A stretch of 64,000 nucleotides of DNA from the NCBI RefSeq assembly GCF_900090235.1, contig NZ_LT607750.1, positions 563,501 to 627,500 on the forward strand, read 5' to 3'. Shown here in pieces: positions 27,774-36,701 of the stretch. The DNA is from Micromonospora echinaurantiaca (lineage in GTDB: Bacteria > Actinomycetota > Actinomycetes > Mycobacteriales > Micromonosporaceae). Position numbers and translations under genes: made by a program. Position 1 is the stretch's first letter. Every line of letters starts with the position of its first letter. The notes below the pieces were generated by a model, which was not told the DNA's origin, ran no database searches, and worked only from the letters and a program-made list of their open reading frames with translations.

Positions 27774-29125
27774 GCACGCTGCCGAGTTCCGGCATGACCG
27801 AGCGGGACGAGATCGCGGTGGTCGGCGCCGGGCTGGCCGGCTGCCTGCTGGCCTGCTTCCTGGCCCGGCGCGGCTACCGGGTGGCGCTCTACGAGCGGCG
27901 GCCCGACCCGCGTACCGGGCGGGTCGAGCGGGGTCGCTCGATCAACCTGGCGCTCTCCGAGCGCGGCCTGGACGCGCTGCGCCGGATCGGGCTGGCCGAG
28001 CAGGTGATGGCGGACGCGCTGCCGATGCGCGGCCGCATGATCCACCCGGTTGACGGCGAGCCGCAGTTCCAGTCGTACAGCGCGGCCGGCACGCTGGCGA
28101 TCAACTCGATCAGCCGGGGCGCGCTGAACAACGCCCTGCTGGACGCCGCGGCCGCGCTGCCCGAGGTGCGGATCGCCTTCGACCACCGGCTGGTCGGCCT
28201 CGACCCGGCAACCGGGGAGATGACCTTCGAGACGCCGACGGGCAAGACGACCGCCGTCGCGCCGGTCGTGCTCGGCGCCGACGGCGCCGGTTCGGCGGTA
28301 CGCGGCCAGTTGCTCGGCCACGGCCTGCTCACCGAGAGCCTCGACTTCCTCGACTACGGCTACAAGGAGCTGACCATCCCGCCGCTGGGCGGCGACTTCG
28401 CCCTCGACCCCGAGGCGCTGCACATCTGGCCGCGCGGCACCTCGATGATGATCGCCCTGCCCAACCCGGACCGGTCGTTCACCTGCACGCTCTTCTGGCC
28501 CACCCACGGCACCGCCAGCTTCGCCTCGCTGGGCAGCCCGGCCGCGATCGAGCGGCACTTCGCCACCCACTACCCGGACCTGCCGCCGCTGGCGCCGAAC
28601 CTGGTCGACGACTACCAGCACAACCCGGTCGGCGTGCTCGGCACGGTGCGCTGCACCCCGTGGCAGGTGGGCGGCAAGGTCGGCCTGCTCGGCGACGCGG
28701 CGCACGCCATCGTGCCGTTCTACGGCCAGGGCGCGAACTGCGCGTTCGAGGATGTGGTGGAGCTGGACCGCTGCCTGGACGACTGCGCCGACGACTGGGC
28801 GGCCGCGCTGCCGCTGTTCCAGCAGCGCCGGCAGGACAACGCCGAGGCGATCGCCCGGATGGCGCTGACCAACTTCGTGGAGATGCGGGACAAGGTCGCC
28901 TCGCCGGTGTTCCAGCTGTGGCGGCGGGTGGAGCACGCACTGGAACGGGCGCTGCCCGGCCGGTACGTTTCGCAGTACGAGCTGGTCTCGTTCTCCACCA
29001 CCCCGTACGCGGAGGTGCGGCGGCGGGTGCGCCGGCAGCACCGGGTGCTGGGGGCGGTGGCCGCGGGTGCGGTGGCGGCGCTGGTTGGTGCGGTCGGTGC
29101 CGCGGTCAGCCGAGGGAGGCGCTGA
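27770..29125 (+). CDS. kmo: Kynurenine 3-monooxygenase
   Basis: The 451-residue flavoprotein hydroxylates kynurenine to 3-hydroxykynurenine with NADPH and O2. The FAD fingerprint IAVVGAGLAGCLLACFLARRG is near residue 16, GADGAGSAVR in the middle, and GLLGDAAHAIVPFYGQGANCAFED near 305. The C-terminal helix bundle ends in a hydrophobic tail rich in A, V and G, as in membrane-associated KMO. The listed ATG at 27770 overlaps the kynU stop; an internal ATG at 27794 (MTERDEIAVV) is also plausible, the 24 intervening bases resembling the start of the micro-ORF family. The stop overlaps the dehydrogenase start (TGATG). Confidence 0.94.
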   Translation: MSTLPSSGMTERDEIAVVGAGLAGCLLACFLARRGYRVALYERRPDPRTGRVERGRSINLALSERGLDALRRIGLAEQVMADALPMRGRMIHPVDGEPQFQSYSAAGTLAINSISRGALNNALLDAAAALPEVRIAFDHRLVGLDPATGEMTFETPTGKTTAVAPVVLGADGAGSAVRGQLLGHGLLTESLDFLDYGYKELTIPPLGGDFALDPEALHIWPRGTSMMIALPNPDRSFTCTLFWPTHGTASFASLGSPAAIERHFATHYPDLPPLAPNLVDDYQHNPVGVLGTVRCTPWQVGGKVGLLGDAAHAIVPFYGQGANCAFEDVVELDRCLDDCADDWAAALPLFQQRRQDNAEAIARMALTNFVEMRDKVASPVFQLWRRVEHALERALPGRYVSQYELVSFSTTPYAEVRRRVRRQHRVLGAVAAGAVAALVGAVGAAVSRGRR

Positions 29126-30633
29126 TGACGACGGTCTGGGATCCCCGGTTGATGACCGGTCACGCGCCGGCCGGGCCGGGCCTGCTGCGCAACTTCGTCG
29201 GCGGCGAGTTCGTCGCGGCCGGCAGGACCTTCACCAAAGCCAGCCCGGTGACCGGGGAACCGGTCTTCGAGGTGGCCGAGGCCGACCGGTCCACGGTGGA
29301 CGACGCGGTGGCCGCCGCCCGGGCGGCGCTGCGCGGGCCGTGGGGTCGGATGGGCGAGCGGGAGCGGGCCGAGGTGCTGCGCCGGGTCGCCGACGAGCTG
29401 GAACGTCGCTTCGACGACCTGGTCACCGCCGAGGTGGCCGACACCGGCAAGGCCATCTCGCAGGCCCGCACCCTGGACATCCCGCGCGGGGCGGCCAACT
29501 TCCGGGCCTTCGCCGAGATCGTGGCGACCGCGCCGACGGAGTCGTTCACCACGGTCACCCCGACCGGCGGCCGGGCGCTGAACTACGCCGTCCGCAAGCC
29601 GGTCGGCGTGGTCGCGGTCATCGTGCCGTGGAACCTGCCGCTGCTGCTCCTCACCTGGAAGGTCGCCCCGGCGCTGGCCTGCGGCAACGCGGTGGTGGTG
29701 AAGCCGAGCGAGGAGACGCCCGCCTCGGCGGCGCTGCTCGCCGAGGTGATGGCCGCGGCCGGGGTGCCGGCCGGGGTCTTCAACCTGGTGCACGGCTTCG
29801 GCCCGGACTCGGCCGGGGAGTTCCTCACCCGGCACCCGGACGTCGACGCGATCACCTTCACCGGCGAGTCGGCCACCGGCAGCGCCATCATGCGGGCCGC
29901 CGCCGACGGGGTGAAGGCGGTCTCCTTCGAGCTCGGCGGCAAGAACGCCGGGCTGGTCTTCGCCGACGCCGACCTGGACGCGGCGGTGGCCGGCTCGGTC
30001 CGGTCCAGCTTCACCAACGGCGGCCAGGTCTGCCTCTGTACCGAGCGCGTCTACGTGCAGCGGCCGGTCTTCGCCGAGTTCACCGAGCGGCTGGCGAAGC
30101 GGGCCGCGGACCTGGCGTACGGGTGGCCGGCCGACGAGGCCACGGTGAACATGCCGCTGATCTCGCACACCCACCGGGACAAGGTGCTCGGCCACTACGC
30201 CCTGGCCCGCACCGAGGGCGCCGAGGTGCTGACCGGCGGCGGGGTGCCGGCGTTCGGCGACGCCCGCGACGGCGGGGCGTACGTGCAGCCGACGGTGCTC
30301 ACCGGGCTCGGCCCGGACGCCCGGACCAACCGCGAGGAGATCTTCGGTCCGGTGGTGCACGTGGCCCCGTTCGACACCGAGGAGGAGGCGTACGCGCTGG
30401 CCAACGGCACCGAGTACGGACTGGCCGCGACGGTGTGGACCCGGGACGTCGGCCGCGCGCACCGGGCCGGGGCCCGGCTGGACGCCGGCATCGTCTGGGT
30501 GAACACCTGGTTCCTGCGCGACCTGCGCACCCCGTTCGGCGGGGTGAAGGCGTCCGGCATCGGGCGCGAGGGCGGCCTGCACTCGCTGGACTTCTACTCC
30601 GAACTCACCAACGTCTGCGTGGACCTGTCATGA
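29125..30633 (+). CDS. 2-Aminomuconic 6-semialdehyde dehydrogenase
   Basis: The 502-residue NAD-dependent aldehyde dehydrogenase oxidises 2-aminomuconate semialdehyde to 2-aminomuconate. The general ALDH residues are Asn170 (VPWNLPL), Glu269 (FELGGKN) and Cys303 (QVCLCTER). The AMSDH-type Arg121 in DIPRGAANF and the late RDLRTPFGGVKASG block that binds the carboxylates are present. It is close to 2-hydroxymuconate semialdehyde dehydrogenases, but the operon context decides. The TGA at 30631-30633 overlaps an ATG at 30630 that begins the first micro-ORF repeat. Confidence 0.92.
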   Translation: MTTVWDPRLMTGHAPAGPGLLRNFVGGEFVAAGRTFTKASPVTGEPVFEVAEADRSTVDDAVAAARAALRGPWGRMGERERAEVLRRVADELERRFDDLVTAEVADTGKAISQARTLDIPRGAANFRAFAEIVATAPTESFTTVTPTGGRALNYAVRKPVGVVAVIVPWNLPLLLLTWKVAPALACGNAVVVKPSEETPASAALLAEVMAAAGVPAGVFNLVHGFGPDSAGEFLTRHPDVDAITFTGESATGSAIMRAAADGVKAVSFELGGKNAGLVFADADLDAAVAGSVRSSFTNGGQVCLCTERVYVQRPVFAEFTERLAKRAADLAYGWPADEATVNMPLISHTHRDKVLGHYALARTEGAEVLTGGGVPAFGDARDGGAYVQPTVLTGLGPDARTNREEIFGPVVHVAPFDTEEEAYALANGTEYGLAATVWTRDVGRAHRAGARLDAGIVWVNTWFLRDLRTPFGGVKASGIGREGGLHSLDFYSELTNVCVDLS

Positions 30634-30789
30634 GCGAGCGCAGCGAGCGAATCATCAGGTGCAGTGCGGTGGAGCCTCATGGCGGCACGGAGCGAAGCGG
30701 AGTGCCGACATGAGCGAGCGCAGCGAGCGAATCATCAGGCGCAGTGCGGTGGAGCCTCAAGTCGGCTCCGAGCGAAGCGGGGAGCCGAC
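30630..30789 (+). repeat. Two tandem 80-bp micro-ORF repeat units inside the kyn operon
   Basis: Unit one is 30630-30709 and unit two 30710-30789. Each encodes a 27-residue ORF (30630-30713 and 30710-30793) that starts MSERSERIIR and ends with SG(V/E)PT, with ATGA at both ends, so a ribosome can pass from the dehydrogenase through both units to the hydratase ATG at 30790. In each unit, bases 54-59 pair with 73-78, next to the GGAG site for the following start. Unit one has CGGCAC/GTGCCG and unit two CGGCTC/GAGCCG extended to 9 bp, so paired bases 58 and 74 change together. It is homologous to the 7655-7873 block. Confidence 0.88.
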
Positions 30790-31587
30790 ATGAGCGATTA
30801 CGAGGCCGCGGCCCGGGAACTGGTCACGGCGCGGGAGAGCGGCAAGCCCTGCCCACCGCTGCGCGAGCGGCTGCTGCCCGAGGGGGACGTCACGTCCGCG
30901 TACGTGGTGCAGCAGCTCCAGGTGCGGCAGTGGCTGCAGCGCGGCCACCGGCGGGTCGGCGCGAAGATCGGGCTGACCTCCCGGGCGGTGCAGGAGAGCT
31001 TCGGCGTGTACCAGCCGGACTTCGGCGTGCTGCTGGACAGCATGGCGGTGCCCGACGGTGCGGAAATCGGCCTGGACCGGCTGCTCCAGCCCCGGGTGGA
31101 GGCGGAGGTCGCCTTCGTGCTCGGCGCCGACCTGCCCGACGAGCGGGTCACCACGGCCGACCTGACCCGCGCGGTCGACCACGTGCTGCCGGCGATCGAG
31201 ATCGTCGACTCCCGGGTCGCCGGCTGGGACATCTCCATCGTGGACACCGTCGCCGACAACGCCTCCAGCGGGCTGTTCGTGCTCGGCACCACGCCGCGCC
31301 GGCTCACCGACGTGGACCTGCGGCTCTGCGGGATGGTGCTGGAACACGCGGGGGAGCCGGTCTCGGTCGGCGCCGGGGCGGCCTGCCTGGGCAACCCGCT
31401 GCACGCGCTGGAGTGGCTGGCCCGCACGATGGCCCGCTCCGGCGACCCGCTGCGCGCCGGTGACGTGGTGCTCTCCGGGGCGCTCGGCCCGATGGTGCCG
31501 GTCACCCCCGGCGCGGCGTACGAGGCCCGGATCTCCGGCCTCGGCTCCGTCCGGACCTGTTTCTCGTCGTCGGAGGGGGCGTCGTGA
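30790..31587 (+). CDS. 2-Oxopent-4-enoate (2-keto-4-pentenoate) hydratase
   Basis: The 265-residue protein belongs to the FAH-like hydratase/decarboxylase family. It has the conserved [26 protein letters not shown] region, the [10 protein letters not shown] metal-ligand segment, and [17 protein letters not shown]. MhpD/XylJ-type members add water to 2-oxopent-4-enoate to give 4-hydroxy-2-oxovalerate. The start ATG 30790 is the end of the second micro-ORF unit, with GGGGAGCCGAC upstream. It is followed by a GTGA overlap (31584). Confidence 0.9.
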   Translation: MSDYEAAARELVTARESGKPCPPLRERLLPEGDVTSAYVVQQLQVRQWLQRGHRRVGAKIGLTSRAVQESFGVYQPDFGVLLDSMAVPDGAEIGLDRLLQPRVEAEVAFVLGADLPDERVTTADLTRAVDHVLPAIEIVDSRVAGWDISIVDTVADNASSGLFVLGTTPRRLTDVDLRLCGMVLEHAGEPVSVGAGAACLGNPLHALEWLARTMARSGDPLRAGDVVLSGALGPMVPVTPGAAYEARISGLGSVRTCFSSSEGAS

Positions 31588-31631
31588 GCGCGCCGAGTGA
31601 GTCCGCGAGCCGCGCGAACGGAGGGCACGGC

Positions 31632-32576
31632 ATGACCGTCGGGGTGGCGGTGCTCGGGTCCGGCAACATCGGCACCGACCTGATGATCAAGGTGCTGCGG
31701 CTCTCCGAGTCGCTGCGGATGGTGGCGATGGCCGGCATCGACCCCGGGTCGGACGGCCTGGCCCGGGCCCGGCGGCTCGGCGTGGCCACCACCGCCGACG
31801 GCGTGGACGGCCTGGTGGCGATGCCCGAGTTCGCCGACGTCGAACTGGTCTTCGACGCCACCTCGGCCGGGGCGCACCGGCGCCACCACGAGGTGCTGCG
31901 CGCGCACGGCCGGACGCTGATCGACCTGACCCCGGCCGCCATCGGCCCGTACGTGGTGCCGCCGGTCAACCTGGACGAGCACCTGCACGAGACCAACGTC
32001 AACATGGTCACCTGCGGCGGGCAGGCCACCGTGCCGATCGTCGCCGCGGTCGGCCGGGTGACCCCGGTGGCGTACGGGGAGATCGTCGCCTCGATCGCGT
32101 CCAAGTCGGCCGGGCCGGGCACCCGGGCCAACATCGACGAGTTCACCGAGACCACCGCCCGGGCGATCGAGGTGGTCGGCGGCGCCGAGCGGGGCAAGGC
32201 GATCATCGTGCTGAACCCGGCCGACCCGCCGCTGCTGATGCGGGACACCGTCTACTGCCTCTGCCCGGACGCCGACGCCGACCGGGCAGCGATCGCCGCC
32301 TCCGTCGCCGCGATGGTGGCGACCGTCCAGGACTACGTCCCCGGCTACCGGCTCAAGCAGGACGTGCAGTTCGACCGGGTGGACAGCTACGTGCCGGCGC
32401 TGGGTCGGCACCTGACCGGGTTGCAGGTCTCGGTCTTCCTGGAGGTCTCCGGCGCCGGGCACTACCTGCCCGCGTACGCCGGGAACCTGGACATCATGAC
32501 CTCGGCCGCGCTGCGGACCGCCGAGCGGCTGGTCGCCCTGCGGGCCGCGCCCACGACGGAGGTGGCCGCGCGATGA
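31632..32576 (+). CDS. Acetaldehyde dehydrogenase (acylating)
   Basis: The protein has 314 residues from ATG 31632 ([18 protein letters not shown]), where homologues also begin. An in-frame GTG at 31584, overlapping the previous stop with its own GGAGGGGG site, would add 16 residues. Features are the Rossmann GSGNIGTD loop, catalytic Cys in [14 protein letters not shown], and the [12 protein letters not shown] region. MhpF/DmpF converts acetaldehyde to acetyl-CoA in a channelling complex with the aldolase encoded next, whose ATG overlaps this stop. Confidence 0.93.
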   Translation: MTVGVAVLGSGNIGTDLMIKVLRLSESLRMVAMAGIDPGSDGLARARRLGVATTADGVDGLVAMPEFADVELVFDATSAGAHRRHHEVLRAHGRTLIDLTPAAIGPYVVPPVNLDEHLHETNVNMVTCGGQATVPIVAAVGRVTPVAYGEIVASIASKSAGPGTRANIDEFTETTARAIEVVGGAERGKAIIVLNPADPPLLMRDTVYCLCPDADADRAAIAASVAAMVATVQDYVPGYRLKQDVQFDRVDSYVPALGRHLTGLQVSVFLEVSGAGHYLPAYAGNLDIMTSAALRTAERLVALRAAPTTEVAAR

Positions 32577-33628
32577 CCGATCTCTACATCCAGGACGTGA
32601 CGCTGCGCGACGGCATGCACGCCATCGCCCACCGCTACACCGTCGAACAGGTGCGCACCATCGCCGCCGCGCTGGACGCGGCCGGGGTGGCCGCCATCGA
32701 GGTGGCGCACGGCGACGGCCTCGCCGGCTCCAGCGTCAACTACGGCCACGGCGCGGCCAGCGACGCCGAGTGGATCGCGGCGGCCGCCGAGGTGATGACC
32801 AACGCGAAGCTCACCACGCTGCTGCTGCCCGGCATCGGCACCATCGCCGACCTGAAGGCGGCCAAGGCGCTCGGGGTGACCAGCGTACGGATCGCCACCC
32901 ACTGCACCGAGGCGGACATCTCGGCCCAGCACATCTCCTGGGCCCGGGAGAACGGCATGGACGTCTCCGGCTTCCTCATGATGTCGCACATGAACGACCC
33001 GGCCGGGCTGGCCGGGCAGGCCAAGCTGATGGAGTCGTACGGGGCGCACTGCGTCTACGTCACCGACTCCGGCGGCCGGCTGCTGATGTCCGACGTGGCC
33101 GAGCGGATCGACGCGTACCGGCAGGTGCTGGAGCCGGAGACGCAGATCGGCATCCACGCGCACCACAACCTGTCGCTGGGCGTGGCCAACAGCGTGGTGG
33201 CGGTCGAGCACGGCCGGATCCTCGGCACCGGGCCGCTCGGGTCGCCGCACGGGCGGACCGTGCGGGTGGACGCCTCGCTGGCCGGCCAGGGCGCCGGGGC
33301 CGGCAACGCCCCGCTGGAGGTCTTCGTCGCGGTCGCCGAGCTGCACGGCTGGAAGCACGGCTGCGACGTGTTCGCCCTGATGGACGCGGCCGACGACCTG
33401 GTCCGCCCGTTGCAGGACCGGCCGGTGCAGGTCGACCGGGAGACGCTCTCGCTGGGGTACGCCGGGGTCTACTCCAGCTTCCTGCGGCACGCCGAGCGCG
33501 CCTCGGCGAAGTACGGCGTGGACGTCCGGTCGATCCTGGTCGAGCTGGGCCGGCGCCGGATGGTGGGCGGCCAGGAGGACATGATCGTGGACGTGGCGCT
33601 GGACCTCGCCGGCAAGGAGGAGTCGTGA
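32573..33628 (+). CDS. 4-Hydroxy-2-oxovalerate aldolase
   Basis: The 351-residue MhpE/DmpG-type aldolase splits 4-hydroxy-2-oxovalerate to pyruvate and acetaldehyde in a TIM barrel. [15 protein letters not shown] at residues 7-21 carries the divalent-metal Asp and catalytic His/Arg region, followed by [31 protein letters not shown], and [16 protein letters not shown] with metal-binding His residues. The C-terminal communication domain that docks the dehydrogenase is present ([15 protein letters not shown]). The ATG overlaps the previous stop and the GTGA overlaps the next gene. Confidence 0.95.
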   Translation: MTDLYIQDVTLRDGMHAIAHRYTVEQVRTIAAALDAAGVAAIEVAHGDGLAGSSVNYGHGAASDAEWIAAAAEVMTNAKLTTLLLPGIGTIADLKAAKALGVTSVRIATHCTEADISAQHISWARENGMDVSGFLMMSHMNDPAGLAGQAKLMESYGAHCVYVTDSGGRLLMSDVAERIDAYRQVLEPETQIGIHAHHNLSLGVANSVVAVEHGRILGTGPLGSPHGRTVRVDASLAGQGAGAGNAPLEVFVAVAELHGWKHGCDVFALMDAADDLVRPLQDRPVQVDRETLSLGYAGVYSSFLRHAERASAKYGVDVRSILVELGRRRMVGGQEDMIVDVALDLAGKEES

Positions 33629-34398
33629 TCGGGCCGGACACCGCCGGGATCGCCGAACGGTTGGGTGCGGCGGCGGACACCGCCACCGCCATCCCGCAGC
33701 TCGCCGCCGAGACCGGGTTGGACGTCGACGGCGCGTACGCGGTGCAGACCGCGCTGCTGCAACGCCGGATCGACCGGGGCGAGCGGCTGGTCGGGCTGAA
33801 GATGGGGCTCACCAGCAAGGCGAAGATGGCCCAGGTCGGCGTGGACGAGGTGATCTGGGGCCGGCTCACCGACGTGATGCGGGTGCCCGACGGGGGCACC
33901 GTCGACCCGGCCGACTACATCCACCCGCGGGTCGAGCCGGAGGTGGCGTTCCTGCTGGACCGGCTGCCCCAGCCGGGCGAGCCGGTCGGCGAGTTCCGGG
34001 ACGCGGTCCGTGCGGTCGCGCCGGCCATCGAGTTGATCGACTCCCGGTACGCCAACTTCACCTTCTCGCTGCCGGACGTGATCGCCGACAACACCTCGGC
34101 CGCCGCGTTCGTGGTCGGCCCGTGGTCACCGGTGCCGGACGGGCTGGACAACCTCGGCGTGCTGTTGGAGGTCGACGGCCGGGTGGCGCAGGTCGGGTCG
34201 ACCGCGGCCATCCTCGGCGATCCGCGCCGGGCGTTGGACGAGGGGATCCGGCTGGCCGGCCGGCACGGGGTGCGGATGCACTCCGGCTGGGTCTTCCTGG
34301 CCGGCGCGGCGACCGCCGCGGTGCCGCTGCGTCCGGGTGCCCACGTCCGGGCCGTCGTCGAGAAGCTCGGCACCGCGTCGCTCCGGGCGGCGTCGTGA
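33625..34398 (+). CDS. 4-Oxalocrotonate decarboxylase (FAH-like family)
   Basis: The 257-residue protein is a second member of the hydratase/decarboxylase family. It has [60 protein letters not shown] and GVLLEVDG. In meta-cleavage operons this partner decarboxylates 4-oxalocrotonate (2-oxohex-3-enedioate) to 2-oxopent-4-enoate and binds the hydratase. Assignment to decarboxylase rather than hydratase rests on the [13 protein letters not shown] segment and on the presence of the other paralogue upstream. The GTG at 33625 overlaps the aldolase stop. The next start region is separated by repeats. Confidence 0.88.
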   Translation: MIGPDTAGIAERLGAAADTATAIPQLAAETGLDVDGAYAVQTALLQRRIDRGERLVGLKMGLTSKAKMAQVGVDEVIWGRLTDVMRVPDGGTVDPADYIHPRVEPEVAFLLDRLPQPGEPVGEFRDAVRAVAPAIELIDSRYANFTFSLPDVIADNTSAAAFVVGPWSPVPDGLDNLGVLLEVDGRVAQVGSTAAILGDPRRALDEGIRLAGRHGVRMHSGWVFLAGAATAAVPLRPGAHVRAVVEKLGTASLRAAS

Positions 34399-34406
34399 TC
34401 GGGCGG

Positions 34407-34478
34407 CACGTCGTGGGCGGCGGGGTCGTCGTGGGTGGCGGGGTCGTCGTGGGCGGCGGGGTCGTCGTGGGCGGTGTG
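34407..34478 (+). repeat. 18-bp tandem repeat, four units
   Basis: GTCGTCGTGGGCGGCGGG-type units start at 34407, 34425, 34443 and 34461 with one to three differences each. The length is a multiple of three, so the surrounding frame stays open. Confidence 0.9.
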
Positions 34479-34479
34479 G

Positions 34480-34553
34480 GGGGTTCCGGGCAGCCCACCC
34501 GGCTCCGGGCGGTCAGGCTTGATCCCTCCGCCGGGCGGGCTGCCCGGAACCCC
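34480..34553. repeat. Long hairpin element with conserved loop, copy 2
   Basis: A perfect 17-bp arm pair (34480-34496 with 34537-34553) is extended by CCCGGC/GCCGGG (34498-34503 with 34530-34535). The 26-base loop at 34504-34529 differs from the loop at 9192-9216 by one inserted C, while the stem has changed on both sides together. The right flank GTCGTGGGC and following CGTCG also match copy 1. Confidence 0.85.
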
Positions 34554-34597
34554 GTCGTGGGCACCGTCCGCGCGTCGGCCGGTGGTCCGCATCCCCT

Positions 34598-34648
34598 TGC
34601 CGGGCAGGCTGCGCGGAGCCCCATCGTGGTCGTTGTCCGTTCTGCGCT
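34598..34648. repeat. Partial, decayed third copy of the hairpin element
   Basis: This stretch aligns to the right half of copy 2: GCCGGGCAGGCTGCGCGGAG here against GCCGGGCGGGCTGCCCGGAA, continuing with CCCC, TCGTGG and GTCCG. No matching left arm is present, so it cannot form the long stem. Confidence 0.65.
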
Positions 34649-34662
34649 GCCGGCTGGTCGTC

Positions 34663-35091
34663 ATGGGTGACGGCGCGAAGGTAGTGGCCGGCAAGGCCGT
34701 CCCCAGGGGCGCGTTTCCGCACGTCAAGGTGGCCGGTGGGTTCGTCTTCGTCTCCGGTACGTCGTCCCGGCGGCCGGACAACACCTTCGCCGGCGCCGAG
34801 GTGGACGAGTTCGGCACCACCAACCTGAACATCCGGGTGCAGACCCGGGCCGTGATCGAGAACATCCGGGACCTGCTGCGCTCGGTCGGCGCCGACCTGT
34901 CCGACCTCGTGCAGGTCACCACGTACCTGGTGAACATGAACGACTTCGGCGGCTACAACGAGGTGTGGGCCGAGTTCTTCGACGCCACCGGGCCGACCCG
35001 CACCACCGTCGCCGTGCACCAGTTGCCGCACCCGCACCTGCTCATCGAGATTCAGGCCGTGGCCCTTCTTCCCTCAGGAGGTCAGTCGTGA
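34663..35091 (+). CDS. RidA family protein, probable 2-aminomuconate deaminase
   Basis: The 142-residue Rid-family protein has the trimer-forming fold: [57 protein letters not shown] and [27 protein letters not shown] with the Arg that binds carboxylates. AmnD-type members hydrolyse 2-aminomuconate to 4-oxalocrotonate plus ammonia, which this operon needs between the dehydrogenase and the decarboxylase. The start ATG 34663 lies inside the overlap with the insert ORF; the stop overlaps the next GTG. Confidence 0.87.
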   Translation: MGDGAKVVAGKAVPRGAFPHVKVAGGFVFVSGTSSRRPDNTFAGAEVDEFGTTNLNIRVQTRAVIENIRDLLRSVGADLSDLVQVTTYLVNMNDFGGYNEVWAEFFDATGPTRTTVAVHQLPHPHLLIEIQAVALLPSGGQS

Positions 35092-35612
35092 GCGAGATCG
35101 CCGAACCGTTCAGCTTTCCCGGGTGGATCGCGGAGCACCAGCACCTGCTCAAGCCACCGGTGGGCAACAAGGAGATGCTGCCGGGCAGCGACGACTTCAT
35201 CGTCATGGTCGTCGGCGGCCCGAACCAGCGCACCGACTTCCACGTCGACCCGTACGAGGAGTTCTTCTACCAGGTCAAGGGCAACATGCACGTCAACCTG
35301 ATGACCCCGGAGGGGCCGCGGACGGTACACATCCGCGAGGGTCAGATGTGGATGCTGCCGCGCAACATGCCGCACTCGCCGCAGCGGCCGGAGGCCGGCT
35401 CGATCGGGATGGTGATCGAGCGGGTCCGCGAGGAGGGCACCCTGGAGAAGTTCCAGTGGTACTGCCCCGAGTGCGGGCACAAGGTGCACGAGGTGGAGCT
35501 CCAGGTACGCGACATCGCCGCCGACCTGCCCCCGGTCTTCCAGGCCTTCTACACCGACGAGAATGCGCGGACCTGCGACAACTGCGGCGCGCTGCATCCG
35601 GGGAAGGGCTGA
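35088..35612 (+). CDS. nbaC: 3-Hydroxyanthranilate 3,4-dioxygenase
   Basis: The 174-residue cupin opens 3-hydroxyanthranilate to 2-amino-3-carboxymuconate semialdehyde. The iron site residues are His52 and Glu58 in [16 protein letters not shown], and His96 in [10 protein letters not shown]-terminal rubredoxin-like site has C126/C129 (CPEC) and C163/C166 (CDNC), as in the bacterial enzymes. The GTG at 35088 overlaps the RidA stop, and the TGA overlaps the next ATG (TGATG). Confidence 0.96.
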   Translation: MSEIAEPFSFPGWIAEHQHLLKPPVGNKEMLPGSDDFIVMVVGGPNQRTDFHVDPYEEFFYQVKGNMHVNLMTPEGPRTVHIREGQMWMLPRNMPHSPQRPEAGSIGMVIERVREEGTLEKFQWYCPECGHKVHEVELQVRDIAADLPPVFQAFYTDENARTCDNCGALHPGKG

Positions 35613-36652
35613 TGGCCGCTGCCGCCGAGGGCCGGCCGGTTCGGTATCCGGTGGTGGACGTGCACACGCACGTCGTACCGAAGGGATGGCCGGACCTCGG
35701 CGCCGCGTGCGGCGGGTCCGGCTGGCCCTGGCTGCGGGTCGACTCCGAACGCGCCGCCATGATCATGGTGGGCGAGACGGAGTTCCGCCCGATCGGCGCG
35801 TCCTGCTGGGACGCGCCGACCCGGCTGGCGGACATGACCGCCGACGGTGTCGACCTGCAGGTCGTCTCGCCCACCCCGGTCTTCTTCAGCTACGACCGCC
35901 CCGCCGACCAGGCGGCGAAGGTGGCGCGGATCTTCAACGACCTCACCCTGGAGGTCACCGCGGCCGGCGGCGGGCGGCTGGTGCCGTTCTGCCAGGTGCC
36001 GTTGCAGGATCCGGCGGCCGCCTGCGCCGAGCTGGACCGCTGCCTGGCCGCCGGGCACGCCGGTGTCGAGATCGGCAACCACGTCGGCGACCGCGACCTG
36101 GACGACGGCGGCATCGTCGAGTTCCTCACCCACTGCGCCCGGGTGGGCGCGCCGGTCTTCGTCCACCCGTGGGACATGCCCGGCGGTCCCCGGCTGGACC
36201 GGTGGATGGCCCGCTGGCTCACCGGCATGCCGGCTGAGACCCACCTGTCGGTGCTGGCGCTGATCCTCGGCGGCGTGTTCGACCGGGTGCCGGAGACGCT
36301 GCGGATCTGCTTCGCGCACGGCGGCGGCAGCTTCCCGTTCTGGCTGGGCCGGGCCGACAACGCCTGGCACCGCCGCGGCGACCTGGTCCGGGGTTCCTCG
36401 ACCGCCCCACCCAGCGCCTACGTCGACCGGTTCTGCGTCGACTCGGTGGTCTTCGAGCCGGCCGCGCTGCGGCTGCTGGTGGACACCATGGGGGAGGACC
36501 GGGTGCTGGTCGGCAGCGACTACCCGTACCCGCTGGGCGAACGCCCGGTGGGGCAGGTCGTCCGCAAGGCCGACTTCCTCACCCCCGACCAGCGCGACAA
36601 GCTCCTCGGCGGCAACGCCCTGCGCTTCCTCGGCTGCTCGGAGTCCGACTGA
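35612..36652 (+). CDS. nbaD: 2-Amino-3-carboxymuconate 6-semialdehyde decarboxylase
   Basis: The 346-residue amidohydrolase-type zinc enzyme removes the carboxyl group from ACMS to give 2-aminomuconate semialdehyde. This commits carbon to catabolism rather than quinolinate and NAD. Zinc ligands are visible as DVHTH (His18/His20), VFVHPWDMPGGP and CFAHGGGSFPFWLGR, with the catalytic Asp in VGSDYPYPLGE. It is the last gene with a clear role in the operon; 49 bases separate its stop from the amidase start. Confidence 0.95.
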   Translation: MAAAAEGRPVRYPVVDVHTHVVPKGWPDLGAACGGSGWPWLRVDSERAAMIMVGETEFRPIGASCWDAPTRLADMTADGVDLQVVSPTPVFFSYDRPADQAAKVARIFNDLTLEVTAAGGGRLVPFCQVPLQDPAAACAELDRCLAAGHAGVEIGNHVGDRDLDDGGIVEFLTHCARVGAPVFVHPWDMPGGPRLDRWMARWLTGMPAETHLSVLALILGGVFDRVPETLRICFAHGGGSFPFWLGRADNAWHRRGDLVRGSSTAPPSAYVDRFCVDSVVFEPAALRLLVDTMGEDRVLVGSDYPYPLGERPVGQVVRKADFLTPDQRDKLLGGNALRFLGCSESD

Positions 36653-36701
36653 CCGGCCGTGTCTGCGGGCACGGCCGCCGGTGGGCGGGCAGGATGAGGG
36701 G

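Larger units (their letters stand above)
34395..34670 (+). other. Insert between decarboxylase and RidA genes: repeats with an open frame across them
   Basis: These 276 bases contain an 18-bp tandem repeat, the long hairpin copy 2 and a partial third copy, each listed separately. A frame opens with GTG 34395 (overlapping the decarboxylase stop as GTGA) and runs through all of them to a TGA at 34668-34670 that overlaps the RidA start. The encoded peptide is low-complexity (VVVGGGVVV repeats), so a protein function is unlikely, but read-through would keep translation coupled. Confidence 0.6.

Noticed and set aside
34395..34670. A real gene across the tandem repeat and hairpin copies
   Set aside because: The predicted peptide is built from repeat DNA (VVVGGG-type), so I treat it as an open frame that preserves coupling rather than a protein-coding gene.
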